Assembly (NCBI RefSeq): GCF_030506285.1
Contig: NZ_CP119422.1
Span: forward strand, 3,955,501-4,019,500
Origin: Catalinimonas niigatensis
GTDB lineage: Bacteria; Bacteroidota; Bacteroidia; Cytophagales; Cyclobacteriaceae
DNA length: 64,000 nucleotides
Direction of reading: 5' to 3'
The notes under the pieces were generated by a model. That model ran no database searches. It was given only the letters and a program-made list of their open reading frames with translations, and had not been told where the DNA came from. The position numbers were made by a program, and so were the translations under genes. Positions 1-9,066 of the stretch are shown here, piece after piece (positions within the stretch are counted from its first letter, which is position 1; each line of letters opens with the position of its first letter).

Positions 1-1482
1 AATGCCAAAGAAGGAATGTGTATTGCCGGAGTATTTGGTGGAATGAAGTCAGGAGTAAAAGAAAGTACCAGAAATATATTTCTGGAAAGTGCTTATTTTT
101 CGCCCGAGTACATTCGTCGTACCGCCCAGCATCACAGTCTGAAAACTGATGCCTCATTCCGTTATGAGCGAGGTACAGATCCCAGAATTACGGTGTATGC
201 ACTTAAGCGTGCAGCTATGCTCATTAAGGAATGGGCAGGGGGTAGTATTTCTTCTGATGTAATTGATATTTATCCTGACCCGCAAGAGGATTTTAAGGTA
301 AAGATAACCTACAGGAATATTGATCGTCTCATCGGGAAAAAGCTGGCCCATGAAGAAATCAAAGAAATCCTGCATTACCTGGATATTTCTGTGGAGGATG
401 AGCATGTGCATGGTTTTACCGCAATAGTTCCACCTTACCGAGTGGATGTGCAGCGGGAGGCTGATGTGATAGAAGAAATTTTGCGCATCTATGGGTACGA
501 CAATGTGGAGACTTCTGCCTATCTGAGTGCCGACTTCCTATCCAGCTTTCCTGAAATGGATTCTGATAAGCTACAGTCCCGCATCAGTGAGATGATGGCA
601 GGGAATGGTTTTCATGAAATCATTACCAACTCTCTTACCAAACCTGCTTATGCCAATGCAATGGGTATGGGAGCAAACTCTGTAGAGATTCTCAATAAGC
701 TAAGTGAAGATCTGGGAGTGATGCGCCAGAGCCTCATATTCAGCGGGTTGGAAGTGATTGCCTATAACATAAGCCATCGTAAGAAAAACCTGAAATTTTT
801 TGAAATTGGCAAAACTTACGAAAAATTAGAAGGTAAGTATCTGGAAAAAAAGCAGTTAGCTATTTTCATGACTGGAAATCAACAGGCAGAGAGCTGGAGA
901 GGTGTTAGCACTGAAGTATCTTTTCACGATTTGTCTTCGATAATTAGAAAAATATTTAATAGGTTTGATATAGTCGACCCTATGCAAAAAGGACTGGAAG
1001 ATCCTAAATTTAGCTACGGACTGGACTATCAGCTTAATGGAAAATCTATTGGTCAGGCCGGATTGTTACATCCTAAGCTGGCGGCACTTGCTGGTGTGAA
1101 GCAAGCCGTTTTTTTTGCAAGTATAGACTGGCCTGCCTTGTTGAAAAAAGTGAGTGAAAAGAGTGCTAAGGAAAGACTGATCTATCAGGAAATTTCTAAA
1201 TTTCCAGAAGTACGCAGGGATTTGTCTTTGGTGCTGGACAAACAAGTCGGTTTTAGCCAGGTTGAATCAGTAGCCAAAAAGTATAGCGATACGCTGGTAA
1301 AAGATATTAACGTCTTTGATATCTATGAAGGGGAAAGTATAGGAGCTGATAAAAAGGCCTATGCCCTGAGTTTTATATTGCAAGACACTGAAAGAACTCT
1401 TACCGATAAGGTGATTGATAAGACAATGAAAAAGCTGATGAATTTTTTTGAAAAAGAGCTGGGGGCTGTCATTAGGAAATAA
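1..1482 (+). CDS. pheT: Phenylalanine--tRNA ligase beta subunit, 5'-truncated by window edge
   Basis: This is the C-terminal part of the beta chain of the alpha2-beta2 enzyme that charges tRNA-Phe in the cytoplasm. The reading frame is open from base 1, so the true start lies outside the window. About 493 codons are present. The visible part begins in the B3/B4 editing region (motif GVFGGMKSG, then RYERGTDP), continues through a B5 domain (around residues 95-170 of the visible part) and the catalytic-like core, and ends in a ferredoxin-fold anticodon-binding domain in the last ~95 residues (FPEVRRDLSLVLD ... TERTLTDKVID). No frameshift or missing segment is seen. It is followed by an intergenic hairpin and then two small cell-division genes on the same strand, an order common in Bacteroidota. 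Identification is secure. Confidence 0.97.
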   Translation, partial: NAKEGMCIAGVFGGMKSGVKESTRNIFLESAYFSPEYIRRTAQHHSLKTDASFRYERGTDPRITVYALKRAAMLIKEWAGGSISSDVIDIYPDPQEDFKVKITYRNIDRLIGKKLAHEEIKEILHYLDISVEDEHVHGFTAIVPPYRVDVQREADVIEEILRIYGYDNVETSAYLSADFLSSFPEMDSDKLQSRISEMMAGNGFHEIITNSLTKPAYANAMGMGANSVEILNKLSEDLGVMRQSLIFSGLEVIAYNISHRKKNLKFFEIGKTYEKLEGKYLEKKQLAIFMTGNQQAESWRGVSTEVSFHDLSSIIRKIFNRFDIVDPMQKGLEDPKFSYGLDYQLNGKSIGQAGLLHPKLAALAGVKQAVFFASIDWPALLKKVSEKSAKERLIYQEISKFPEVRRDLSLVLDKQVGFSQVESVAKKYSDTLVKDINVFDIYEGESIGADKKAYALSFILQDTERTLTDKVIDKTMKKLMNFFEKELGAVIRK

Positions 1483-1544
1483 TGCTTATAGACTGATTCC
1501 AAACTTTTTGGGATAAACAAAGCATTTAAGAATTTTTACTCAAG

Positions 1545-1573
1545 AGTATATTCTCTTTGTTAGAGAATATACT
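1545..1573. repeat. Perfect 11-bp inverted repeat (hairpin) between pheT and the coiled-coil gene
   Basis: AGTATATTCTC at 1545-1555 is followed by a 7-base loop and its exact reverse complement at 1563-1573. No run of T follows on either strand, so it is not a textbook intrinsic terminator. It lies 62 bases after the pheT stop and 43 bases before the next start, so it could be a weak terminator, an mRNA-stabilising 3' hairpin or an operator. The function is not established. Confidence 0.5.
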
Positions 1574-1616
1574 TGTTGTGAAACTAACCATAACTAAAAA
1601 GTAGCAATAGCTATTT

Positions 1617-1913
1617 ATGAATCAGAAGAAACTGATCACTGAGATATCTGTCTTAGAACGGAAGGCCGAGTTGCTGGTGAGTCAGCATCATGCCCTGAAG
1701 GAGGAGCTCAAGCAACTGAAAGAAGAAAACAGGGTGCTCCGGTCAGTCATTGAAGAAAAAGATGGACAAATAAACCATTTTCAAAAGACATTAAAATTAA
1801 GTAAAATTGTAGATAACGCAGTAGCAGATCAGGAAGATACTACTGACCTTAAGCGTACGATTAACGAGTATATCAGGAAGATTGATAAATGTATTGCTCA
1901 ACTAAGTCAATAA
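1617..1913 (+). CDS. Small coiled-coil protein, ZapB-like in position and shape
   Basis: A 98-residue protein whose first ~60 residues are heptad-like and rich in Lys, Glu and Leu (ELLVSQHHALKEELKQLKEE), predicting a parallel coiled coil. A second short helical stretch lies at the C-terminus. There is no signal peptide and no membrane segment. It ends 15 bases before zapA. A short coiled-coil gene directly in front of zapA is a common Bacteroidota arrangement, and a ZapB-like role in bridging ZapA-FtsZ to other factors is plausible. That role is inferred from neighbourhood and coiled-coil character only; the sequence has no diagnostic catalytic motif. Confidence 0.75.
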   Translation: MNQKKLITEISVLERKAELLVSQHHALKEELKQLKEENRVLRSVIEEKDGQINHFQKTLKLSKIVDNAVADQEDTTDLKRTINEYIRKIDKCIAQLSQ

Positions 1914-1928
1914 ATTGCGGAATATCGA

Positions 1929-2231
1929 ATGGGTGAACTTTCAATAAAAATAAGGATCGGTGACAGAGAATATCCCATGAAGATTGCTGCGGATGAAGAA
2001 GAGCAAATTAGAAAGGCTGGGCGTATGGTCAACGAGCAGTTGCGCCAGTACAAAGATCGCTTTGGCACCAATGATAAACAGGATTTGCTGGCAATGGTTG
2101 CCTTTGATGCTTTTATGGAAAAAATTGAACATGAAGCAGCCCGTTCCGATATGGAAGAAATGGTGTCGGAGAAGCTTGGCAACCTTAATAAGCTAATTAG
2201 CCGCGCTGTTAGCCCAGAGCGTATTGTTTAA
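1929..2231 (+). CDS. zapA: Cell division protein ZapA
   Basis: A 100-residue cytoplasmic protein with the ZapA layout: an N-terminal beta/alpha domain (SIKIRIGDREYPMKIAADEE, residues 4-23) followed by a long C-terminal helix that forms the dimer/tetramer coiled coil (residues 55-85). ZapA crosslinks FtsZ filaments in the Z-ring. The length matches the family. The start ATG at 1929 is 15 bases after the preceding coiled-coil gene, so the two are probably co-transcribed. The 120 bases between zapA and rny contain no convincing RNA gene. Confidence 0.88.
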   Translation: MGELSIKIRIGDREYPMKIAADEEEQIRKAGRMVNEQLRQYKDRFGTNDKQDLLAMVAFDAFMEKIEHEAARSDMEEMVSEKLGNLNKLISRAVSPERIV

Positions 2232-2351
2232 TATTAAAAGCTTGTATTTCATCAGGTCTCCTTTATCTATATACTGAACTTGTTAATAATTTCGCTCATC
2301 AGTAGTTAACTGCTATTGTACATAGTGGTACTTTTAATAAAACTCGGAAAA

Positions 2352-3965
2352 ATGAGTGAAATGATAATATTCCTCCTGCTGGCCGTAGCCATTGGTTCAC
2401 TGGGCGCAGGTATATTCATTGGTAAAGGCTTAGCCAATAAATCCAGTCTGGAACAGGAAAGACAGCTGCAAAGTAGAGAAAGCGCTATCAAAGAACGAGA
2501 GCAAAAGCTCAAAGAAGAGGCCGACTTCATCATCCGCGAAGCCAAAATTAATGCGGAAAACATCAAGAAAGATAAAATCTATGAAGCTAAAGAGAAGTAC
2601 CTCAAGCTAAAATCTGAATTTGAGGAAGAATCTAATCGTAAGAAGAACATCCTGATTACCAACGAGAATAAACTGAAGCAGCGAGAGCAGCACCTGCGTG
2701 AACAGACCGAAAAGGTAAAAACCCAGGAAGTTGAACTCAAAGCCAAAGAAGAAATGCTGGAATCGCAACAGGAACTGGTCAAAAAGAAGCAGGCTGAGCT
2801 GGAGAAAATCAGGCAGCAGCAGGTAACTATACTGGAGAAAGCAGCCAGCCTTACTGCCGAAGAAGCCAAGCAGCAACTGATGGAGAGCCTGGAAGCAGAA
2901 GCACGTACGCAAGCCTCAGCTCATATCAAAAATATCATAGAAGAAGCTAAGCTTTCGGCTACTAAAGAGGCTAAGAAAGTAGTTTTAGAAACAATACAGC
3001 GTACGGCTACAGAGCATGCTATAGAGAACTGTGTGTCTGTTTTCAATATAGAAAGTGATGATATCAAAGGTAAAATTATCGGGCGAGAAGGCAGAAATAT
3101 CCGGGCACTGGAAGCTGTCACAGGCGTTGAGATCATTGTAGATGATACACCCGAAGCGATCATTATCTCTGGCTTTGATCCGGTGCGCCGGGAGATTGCC
3201 CGCCTTTCCCTGCACCGCCTCGTCACCGATGGTCGGATTCACCCTGCCCGTATAGAAGAGGTAGTGGCCAAGACTACTAAAAATATGGAAGAAGAGATCA
3301 TAGAGATTGGCGAACGCACTGCCATAGATCTGGGCATCCATGGACTACATCCTGAGCTAATTCGTATGGTAGGGCGTATGCGCTTTCGTTCATCTTACGG
3401 ACAAAATCTATTGCAGCACTCTCGCGAAGTAGCAAATTTGGCTGCAACGATGGCTTCTGAATTAGGCTTACCTCCTAAGCTGGCCAAGCGTGCGGGATTA
3501 CTGCATGACATTGGAAAAGTTTGGCCCGAAGAGCCTGAACTACCCCATGCTCTGTTAGGAATGAAACTGGCAGAAAAATACAATGAGCACCCGGAAGTAT
3601 GTAACGCCATAGGAGCGCACCACGATGAAATAGAAATGACCTCTATCATTTCGCCCATTATTCAGGCATGTGATGCAGTATCAGGTTCACGTCCGGGAGC
3701 GCGACGCGAGGTTGTTGATTCTTATATCAAACGTCTGAAAGACCTGGAATCTTTGGGAATGGACTTTGATGGTGTGAGTAAGTGCTATGCAATACAGGCA
3801 GGCAGAGAACTTAGAGTGATTGTGGATGCTGAAAATGTCACCGACGATCAGGCAGGCTCATTATCTTATGAAATCTCTCGTAAGATTGAGAAAGACATGC
3901 AGTATCCAGGGCAGGTCAAAGTAACTGTGATTCGGGAAATGCGCTCTATCAGCTACGCAAAATAG
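2352..3965 (+). CDS. rny: Ribonuclease Y
   Basis: A 537-residue membrane-anchored endoribonuclease that initiates mRNA decay. It has an N-terminal membrane anchor (residues 4-24), a long Lys/Glu-rich coiled coil (about 30-215), a KH RNA-binding domain with the GxxG loop in [10 protein letters not shown] (240-249), and an HD metal-dependent phosphohydrolase domain with H356 and the HD pair H385-D386 (LLHDIGKV). Length and domain order match RNase Y. An in-frame start 36 bases upstream exists, but ATG 2352 puts the membrane segment directly at the N-terminus as in homologues. It is followed by a good intrinsic terminator. Confidence 0.96.
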   Translation: MSEMIIFLLLAVAIGSLGAGIFIGKGLANKSSLEQERQLQSRESAIKEREQKLKEEADFIIREAKINAENIKKDKIYEAKEKYLKLKSEFEEESNRKKNILITNENKLKQREQHLREQTEKVKTQEVELKAKEEMLESQQELVKKKQAELEKIRQQQVTILEKAASLTAEEAKQQLMESLEAEARTQASAHIKNIIEEAKLSATKEAKKVVLETIQRTATEHAIENCVSVFNIESDDIKGKIIGREGRNIRALEAVTGVEIIVDDTPEAIIISGFDPVRREIARLSLHRLVTDGRIHPARIEEVVAKTTKNMEEEIIEIGERTAIDLGIHGLHPELIRMVGRMRFRSSYGQNLLQHSREVANLAATMASELGLPPKLAKRAGLLHDIGKVWPEEPELPHALLGMKLAEKYNEHPEVCNAIGAHHDEIEMTSIISPIIQACDAVSGSRPGARREVVDSYIKRLKDLESLGMDFDGVSKCYAIQAGRELRVIVDAENVTDDQAGSLSYEISRKIEKDMQYPGQVKVTVIREMRSISYAK

Positions 3966-3995
3966 ACGCAAGATAAGTATATGTATGATATGAAT

Positions 3996-4044
3996 GCCTA
4001 AGCTATACTCCTGCCTGGAGAGTAGATTAGGCTTTTATATTTTA
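3996..4044 (+). terminator. Intrinsic terminator after rny
   Basis: GCCTAA at 3996-4001 pairs with TTAGGC at 4027-4032, with further pairing inside the arms (ACTCC with GGAG), followed by TTTTATATTTT. It lies 30 bases after the rny stop and separates rny from the convergent repressor gene. Confidence 0.7.
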
Positions 4045-4058
4045 AAGCTAGAGTATTT

Positions 4059-4913
4059 TTACTTGGCAGACTTAGATTTACTCTCCATTCCATTACCATC
4101 CATAGCATGCCCATCAAGATGAATAGCGGACTTTAATTGACGCACTGTTTTTTCCAATTCAGTAAGACGTTTAGCCATAGAATTTTCTTCATGATCCTGA
4201 GCCGGAAGAGCCTCATTCAGAAATTCAGAAGAGATTTTTCCTTTAATTTCCCATACTTCAATGATATCATTATAAGCTAACTTATAAGATTTGTATTTAG
4301 GGTTATCACTCTTCAACAACATCGTATGCTTTTCTTCCTGGAATATCCGCTTCACTACAATTCCATCCTGGGTGATGATCACACACAGCCTGTTGTTTTG
4401 TAGATTGGTAATATCATCAACCGCTTGCGTAATGACAATCTCGTTCTCGTATAGACTTGGGATCATGCTATCTCCACTTACATTAAACATACGGAAAATT
4501 CCATCATCATAACCGGGTATACGATAAGCGCCTAAGGTTTTTATAAACTCAGAATCTTCAAAATTGTCCAGATAACCGGCTTCAGCATCCTTATTGACGA
4601 AAGGAATCAGCTGATCATATATTTTTTGGGGTTTTAGAGGAGTCCCCTTAGCCGTTTCAATTGTCTGATGGGCAAAGATTTCTCCAGTGCCAAAAAGTAA
4701 CCAGTCTGAACGTAGCTCAAAGGCTTCAATTAGGTTGTATACAGTGGAAGTAGAGAGGTTAGTTTTACCACTCTCAATTTGCGAAAGTGCTGCCTGAGTA
4801 ATAAAAATTTTACTGGCAAACTCTTTTTGTGAAAGATCTAATAACTTTCTTAGACTGAGTATGCGCTCTTCCATTGGATTAGGTTTACTTTTTTTACGAC
4901 GAATTAAATCCAC
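4059..4913 (-). CDS. XRE-family repressor with S24 (LexA/CI-like) autoproteolysis domain
   Basis: A 284-residue transcriptional regulator. Residues 15-75 form a Cro/CI-type helix-turn-helix (LDLSQKEFASKIFITQAALS). Residues ~105-230 are a peptidase S24 domain with a possible Ala-Gly cleavage site (A112-G113 in DAEAGYL), the nucleophile S149 in the SGDSM motif and the general-base lysine K188 in VVKR, so the Ser/Lys dyad is intact. The ~50-residue C-terminal tail is Lys/Glu-rich and helical. The family represses target genes and self-cleaves when RecA filaments or other signals form. The start is GTG at 4913; an ATG at 4874 (MEERIL) would also leave the helix-turn-helix intact. It is convergent with rny and divergent from the decayed kinase gene. 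Target genes cannot be told from the sequence. Confidence 0.87.
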   Translation of the reverse strand: MDLIRRKKSKPNPMEERILSLRKLLDLSQKEFASKIFITQAALSQIESGKTNLSTSTVYNLIEAFELRSDWLLFGTGEIFAHQTIETAKGTPLKPQKIYDQLIPFVNKDAEAGYLDNFEDSEFIKTLGAYRIPGYDDGIFRMFNVSGDSMIPSLYENEIVITQAVDDITNLQNNRLCVIITQDGIVVKRIFQEEKHTMLLKSDNPKYKSYKLAYNDIIEVWEIKGKISSEFLNEALPAQDHEENSMAKRLTELEKTVRQLKSAIHLDGHAMDGNGMESKSKSAK

Positions 4914-4938
4914 TTATAATTTTGTGATATATATAAGT
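4912..4938. promoter_or_regulatory. Candidate autoregulatory operator of the S24 repressor
   Basis: ACTTATA (4912-4918) and its reverse complement TATAAGT (4932-4938) flank a 13-base AT-rich spacer, overlapping the GTG start and the upstream region of the repressor. Repressors of this family usually bind such dyads in their own promoter. The region is AT-rich, so the match could be chance. Confidence 0.3.
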
Positions 4939-5003
4939 TTACTTAAAACTATAACAATTAATTCATTATTAAATTTACCTGCAAACTTTTATCAAATTGT
5001 TTA

Positions 5004-6104
5004 ATGGACCAACCAGACCACCTTGGAGAAATAAAGAAAGGAGCAAAGAATACCTTGCTTACTTTAAAGAAAAATTCAACGATAGCGGGCAGGCTTTTTT
5101 GCCTGTCATTCGTCAGATTCCTCTTACAATATGTGTGACCAATAGCGAAGGTATTTTTGAGCAGGTTAATAATGCCTATAGTGCATTCAATATTCCCCAG
5201 ATGAATTAATAAATCAGCATTTTACAAAAGTAGTTCCAGATATACATAAAGCCAAATTGACAGAATTGTATAAGCAATTTATGCAAGATAAATATGAATT
5301 GGCTGATGAGTAGAAAATAAAGCATAAAGATGGTAGCATCCTCTTCATATTTGTAAAAGCGACTTATATAGTAGAAGAAAGCAATCCTAAAAAGTAACCT
5401 TTGTCATAGATAGGTATATCCGATACCAAAAGGCAGAAGCAGAGCTAAAAGTGACAGTAAGGAAGCTAAATACCCTTATAGTAACGCAGGAGATTGATAT
5501 GAAGCTTCTTTTGCATGATTTGCGAAGAGCGTTGAGTAACATTCTATCATTGTCAGGGTTTCTCTCTGACGAGAGTTTTGCCTCATACAGAGAGAAGAAT
5601 TTATTAAACGTTTACAATAACCTGCACAAAGAGCCTTTAAGCCGAACAATTGGTTGTATGATATTATTCAGATTGAAAATACAAAATTGTAGGTATTACA
5701 ACTTGTAACTGGAATTTAGGAAGATCTTCTCATACTGGCGTATGCAAAAAAAAGACATTACTATAACAGGCCTTCGCTTAGGGGCAATAGTGATGACTTT
5801 CTTGTGAATCTCTTTTCATATAATTTGATCAAAAATGTTATAGAAGACTCTACCAAAGGGAAAAAGATTAAACTATCCCTTCAAAAAGAGGAAAAATTCC
5901 TGAAGCTAGAAAACCATAATGAAAGTGAAATACTAAAAGAAGTTCAATTAAATTTCTTTCAAAAGCATATTACTACGGGAAAGCCCGGGGCAGTGGACTC
6001 GGGACATACGTAGCTAAAAAAAACAGCCTCTCTATTCAACAGTGAGAGTTCATTTAAAAGCACAGCAAAATAAGGAACTACGCTTTATCTCCAGTTTCCC
6101 ATAG
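5004..6104 (+). pseudogene. Decayed PAS-domain sensor histidine kinase
   Basis: No single frame is open, but consecutive fragments in alternating frames spell one protein of about 365 residues. A PAS region reads FLPVIRQIPLTICVTN...EGIFEQVNNAY in frame from 4997, shifts near 5197 to SPDELINQHFTKVVPD, and hits a TAG near 5310 where a Trp codon is expected. After a shift near 5396 a HisKA-like dimerisation helix follows with the phospho-accepting His codon at 5514-5516 (LLHDLRRALSNILSLSGF). Further shifts precede a HATPase_c remnant (NLIKNVIEDS; then across 5987-6010 the G2 box GSGLGTYVAKK, frameshifted from the preceding TTGKPG). The frame closes near 6104. There are at least four frameshifts and one nonsense codon, so it cannot make a kinase. 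No intact response regulator is adjacent. Confidence 0.85.
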
Positions 6105-6144
6105 ATATTATTAGTAGGTAACAAGGCCTTCCTATAGATGAATG

Positions 6145-8733
6145 CTATGCCGAATTTCTTCCGGCATTGATGATACCAAAGGAGCAACGGACTACCATCT
6201 TCTCATATACTTTCATATTTGAGCTTTCTGTGCTTAAGCCCTGTTCTTCTGACTCTCTGATCTTATTCAGTGCATACTGCTGAATAGTGAGTAGAGGCAG
6301 TTCAATACGCTGTCGCATCTGTATAGAAAGACGATTAATCGGTTTATCTTCCATAAGTTGGGTAGCACCCGCCAGCCGTAGCAGATGTGACTTGGTACGC
6401 TGGTACTCCTCATGGATCAAGGTCCAAAGAACACCATATTTAGGATGATCAGCCAGGTAAGCTGTGAGAGGAAAGAACGATTTACACATGGCCATCTCAC
6501 AATTGTCCATCAGGGTTTTGAAAAACAAAGACTGCTGGTAAAGCTGTTGTATTTCTTCCCACCTGCCTTCGGCATCCAGCTTTTCCAGTGCCGTTCCAAC
6601 ACCATAGTAGCCAGGAAGGTTCTGCTTCAGTTGGCTCCATGAGCCCACATAAGGTACTGCTCTGAGATCGTCCAGGTTTAGCTTACCGGGCTTTCGCTTG
6701 GAAGGACGGCTCCCGATATTGGCTTGTCCATAATATCGTAAAGGGCTGACCTCATTCAGGTATTCCAAAAATCCCGGATGCTTTTTAAGTGCATTGTATG
6801 CCTCATAGCTTTTTTCAGATAAACTTAGCAGGAGCTCATCCTCTTCTGTAGTCTGGGTAGGTTTATCAGAATAAAAGAGCGCATTACTAACTCCGGCATG
6901 CATCAACTGCTCCATATTAAACTGAGCGCTATCAATGGTTCCGAAGTTAGAACTTATGGTTTGTCCCTGTATGGTGAGCTGAATCTCTTTGTTAGCAATG
7001 TTGCTTCCTAATGAGGCATAGAACTGATGTGTTCTTCCTCCTCCCCGGGCGGGCGGCCCACCTCTACCGTCAAAGAAAACTACCTGTATACCATATTCCT
7101 TAGAAATCTGGGTAAGGGCTTCCTTGGCTTTATAAATACTGAAGTTAGCCATCAGGTAGCCTCCATCTTTGGTGCCATCGGAGAAGCCTACCATGATAGT
7201 CTGCATATTATTGCGCTTTTCCAGATGCTTGCGGTAGATATCATTTTCATACAAAGTTTTCATCACTCTGGAAGCATTCCGAAGGTCTTCAATAGATTCA
7301 AAGAGAGGAACTATATCTATGCTTAGCTGTTCCGCCTGCCATCCACTCAGCATAAACAAGCCATAAACCTGCATTACATCCAAGGCGCTGGTGCTATGGC
7401 TGATGATGTAGCGATGACAGCCTTCTTCTCCATTGCGCTGCTGTATGGTTTTGATGGCAGCAATGGTTTCCAGCGTATCGCGAAACAGTTCATTCTCCAG
7501 TACAGACGGATCTAAGGTTTCCTGGATTTGCAGCAGCACATTAATCTTTTCTTCTTCCGAAAGGGTGGTATAATCATCAGGAAGTGTTGAAGATTGCTTG
7601 GCAATCGTAGCCATGAGCTCAGAATGTACTGAACTATCCTGGCGTATATCAAGCGAAGCGAAGTACAGGCCGAATAGCTCTACCTTTCTCAGCAAGTTTT
7701 CTACCATTTCCTGAAACAAGCCATTGTGCTGCTCAATGAGGGTAAGCCTGATCTGCTTCAGTGTTTGAATGATTTCTTCTTTGGTAAGGTGGGTGCTATG
7801 GCTGGAATCTGAAAGGTTGTGATAAATTTTCTCTTCCAGTGAAGCCAATACATTAGCAACCCCCTTAAAAGTCAGGCGGCGTTTTAACTGGTGAACATCT
7901 AAATAGTATGCGTTAAGGATGCCGGTACGCAGTTCAGTAGCAACCTTGAGGGTGGTATCCACTCTTACATAAGGGTTGCCATCTCGGTCACCACCTGGCC
8001 AGAATCCGAGGCGAATCAGAGAATTATCCTCATTGACTTCTTTGGGAAACTGATTCTTGAGGTTTGTTAGGATTTGTCCGGCTGCAGGATAGAACCTGTT
8101 CTGCAAAAACCAGATCAGATTGACAGCCTCATCATAGGGAGTAGGCTTTTCTTTCTTAAAGAAAGGTGTTTTGCCAAGCTGCTGTAATAAACTATTTACC
8201 TCAGCCGTATTGTCATTGACAATAGCGTTGGACAGGTCATTGATAATTCCCAGCACTTCACTGGGATAAAACTGGGTCGGATGAGCAGTGAGTACCAGCC
8301 TTACCGAAAAATCTTTGAGTTTCTCGGCGAGTTGTGCACGCTTGTTGGAATGCAGCACTTCAGACTGAAGATGCTTTAGCGTACCAATGCCATTCATATC
8401 ATAAATATCACTGAAAGCTGCATCTTCTACTGCGTCAAAAAGAACCACCTGCCGCTCTGCATACTGCACAAAGCGAAAGAGCAAATCATCCTGATCCTGC
8501 TCATTCTGATAAGAAGTATATTGCTGAAAAAAAGTGGTGATGATCTCTACGGGGCTTTGTTTTTTGTTAAAACCCTCCTCACAATGCAGCAGAAAGGTGG
8601 ATAACAACACACCGGTTTTTTCTACCCGGTGAAAAGGGAGGGAAGTGAAAAGGCTATTATACAACTGAAACTTCAAACCTACCTGCCTGTTGTAGTTCTG
8701 TACTTTACTGTTGGTAGAATTATCCATGAACAT
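6145..8733 (-). CDS. ppc: Phosphoenolpyruvate carboxylase
   Basis: An 862-residue cytoplasmic enzyme that carboxylates PEP with bicarbonate to oxaloacetate, replenishing the TCA cycle. Signature segments are all present: catalytic His151 in VLTAHPTQ, the GGDRDGNP substrate loop, MVGFSDGTKDGG, and the glycine-rich loop FFDGRGGPPARGGG. Length fits the bacterial family. The C-terminus is INAGRNSA where proteobacterial and plant enzymes end in RNTG; as far as I know this variant is usual in Bacteroidota. The gene stands alone between the decayed kinase and the metallopeptidase. Start ATG 8733 was chosen, and an ATG two codons downstream is equally possible. Confidence 0.97.
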   Translation of the reverse strand: MFMDNSTNSKVQNYNRQVGLKFQLYNSLFTSLPFHRVEKTGVLLSTFLLHCEEGFNKKQSPVEIITTFFQQYTSYQNEQDQDDLLFRFVQYAERQVVLFDAVEDAAFSDIYDMNGIGTLKHLQSEVLHSNKRAQLAEKLKDFSVRLVLTAHPTQFYPSEVLGIINDLSNAIVNDNTAEVNSLLQQLGKTPFFKKEKPTPYDEAVNLIWFLQNRFYPAAGQILTNLKNQFPKEVNEDNSLIRLGFWPGGDRDGNPYVRVDTTLKVATELRTGILNAYYLDVHQLKRRLTFKGVANVLASLEEKIYHNLSDSSHSTHLTKEEIIQTLKQIRLTLIEQHNGLFQEMVENLLRKVELFGLYFASLDIRQDSSVHSELMATIAKQSSTLPDDYTTLSEEEKINVLLQIQETLDPSVLENELFRDTLETIAAIKTIQQRNGEEGCHRYIISHSTSALDVMQVYGLFMLSGWQAEQLSIDIVPLFESIEDLRNASRVMKTLYENDIYRKHLEKRNNMQTIMVGFSDGTKDGGYLMANFSIYKAKEALTQISKEYGIQVVFFDGRGGPPARGGGRTHQFYASLGSNIANKEIQLTIQGQTISSNFGTIDSAQFNMEQLMHAGVSNALFYSDKPTQTTEEDELLLSLSEKSYEAYNALKKHPGFLEYLNEVSPLRYYGQANIGSRPSKRKPGKLNLDDLRAVPYVGSWSQLKQNLPGYYGVGTALEKLDAEGRWEEIQQLYQQSLFFKTLMDNCEMAMCKSFFPLTAYLADHPKYGVLWTLIHEEYQRTKSHLLRLAGATQLMEDKPINRLSIQMRQRIELPLLTIQQYALNKIRESEEQGLSTESSNMKVYEKMVVRCSFGIINAGRNSA

Positions 8734-9066
8734 TCATTTTTACTATGATTCTTATTGCCGACGGTTTAAAAATCCAATTTATAATACAGCTTAGTTTTTC
8801 GGATCTTTCTACAATAATAAGGCTTATATCCTAATTATGGCATTGCAGTACCTTAAGAATCTGTATAAACACCATAAAGATTGTCGATACAACTCGGATT
8901 TGCACTACGTCGCCTGGATAATAAAAAAGTTTGTGGTAACTCCGTTGAGCATTTCTTTAATTGTCATGAATTAGATCAAACTATTACGAATGGAGCCAGT
9001 TAATGCTGAGGCCTCTGTTTTTATATATGAGGCCTACCGTATTTTTTCAACTTTTTTGTATACAAC
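8734..9066. other. Intergenic region between ppc and the metallopeptidase (divergent)
   Basis: These 333 bases separate two divergent genes and should carry both promoters. No coding sequence or RNA gene is evident. The only structure noticed is a pair of TGAGGCCT direct repeats (9007-9014 and 9028-9035), each containing the palindrome AGGCCT, 32 bases before the plus-strand gene. Confidence 0.4.

Noticed and set aside
2232-2351. 6S RNA between zapA and rny
   Set aside because: The gap is only 120 bases and shows no long double-stranded rod with a central bubble.
9007-9035. Two TGAGGCCT repeats as an operator
   Set aside because: Short, self-complementary hexamer core; only two copies, so chance cannot be excluded.
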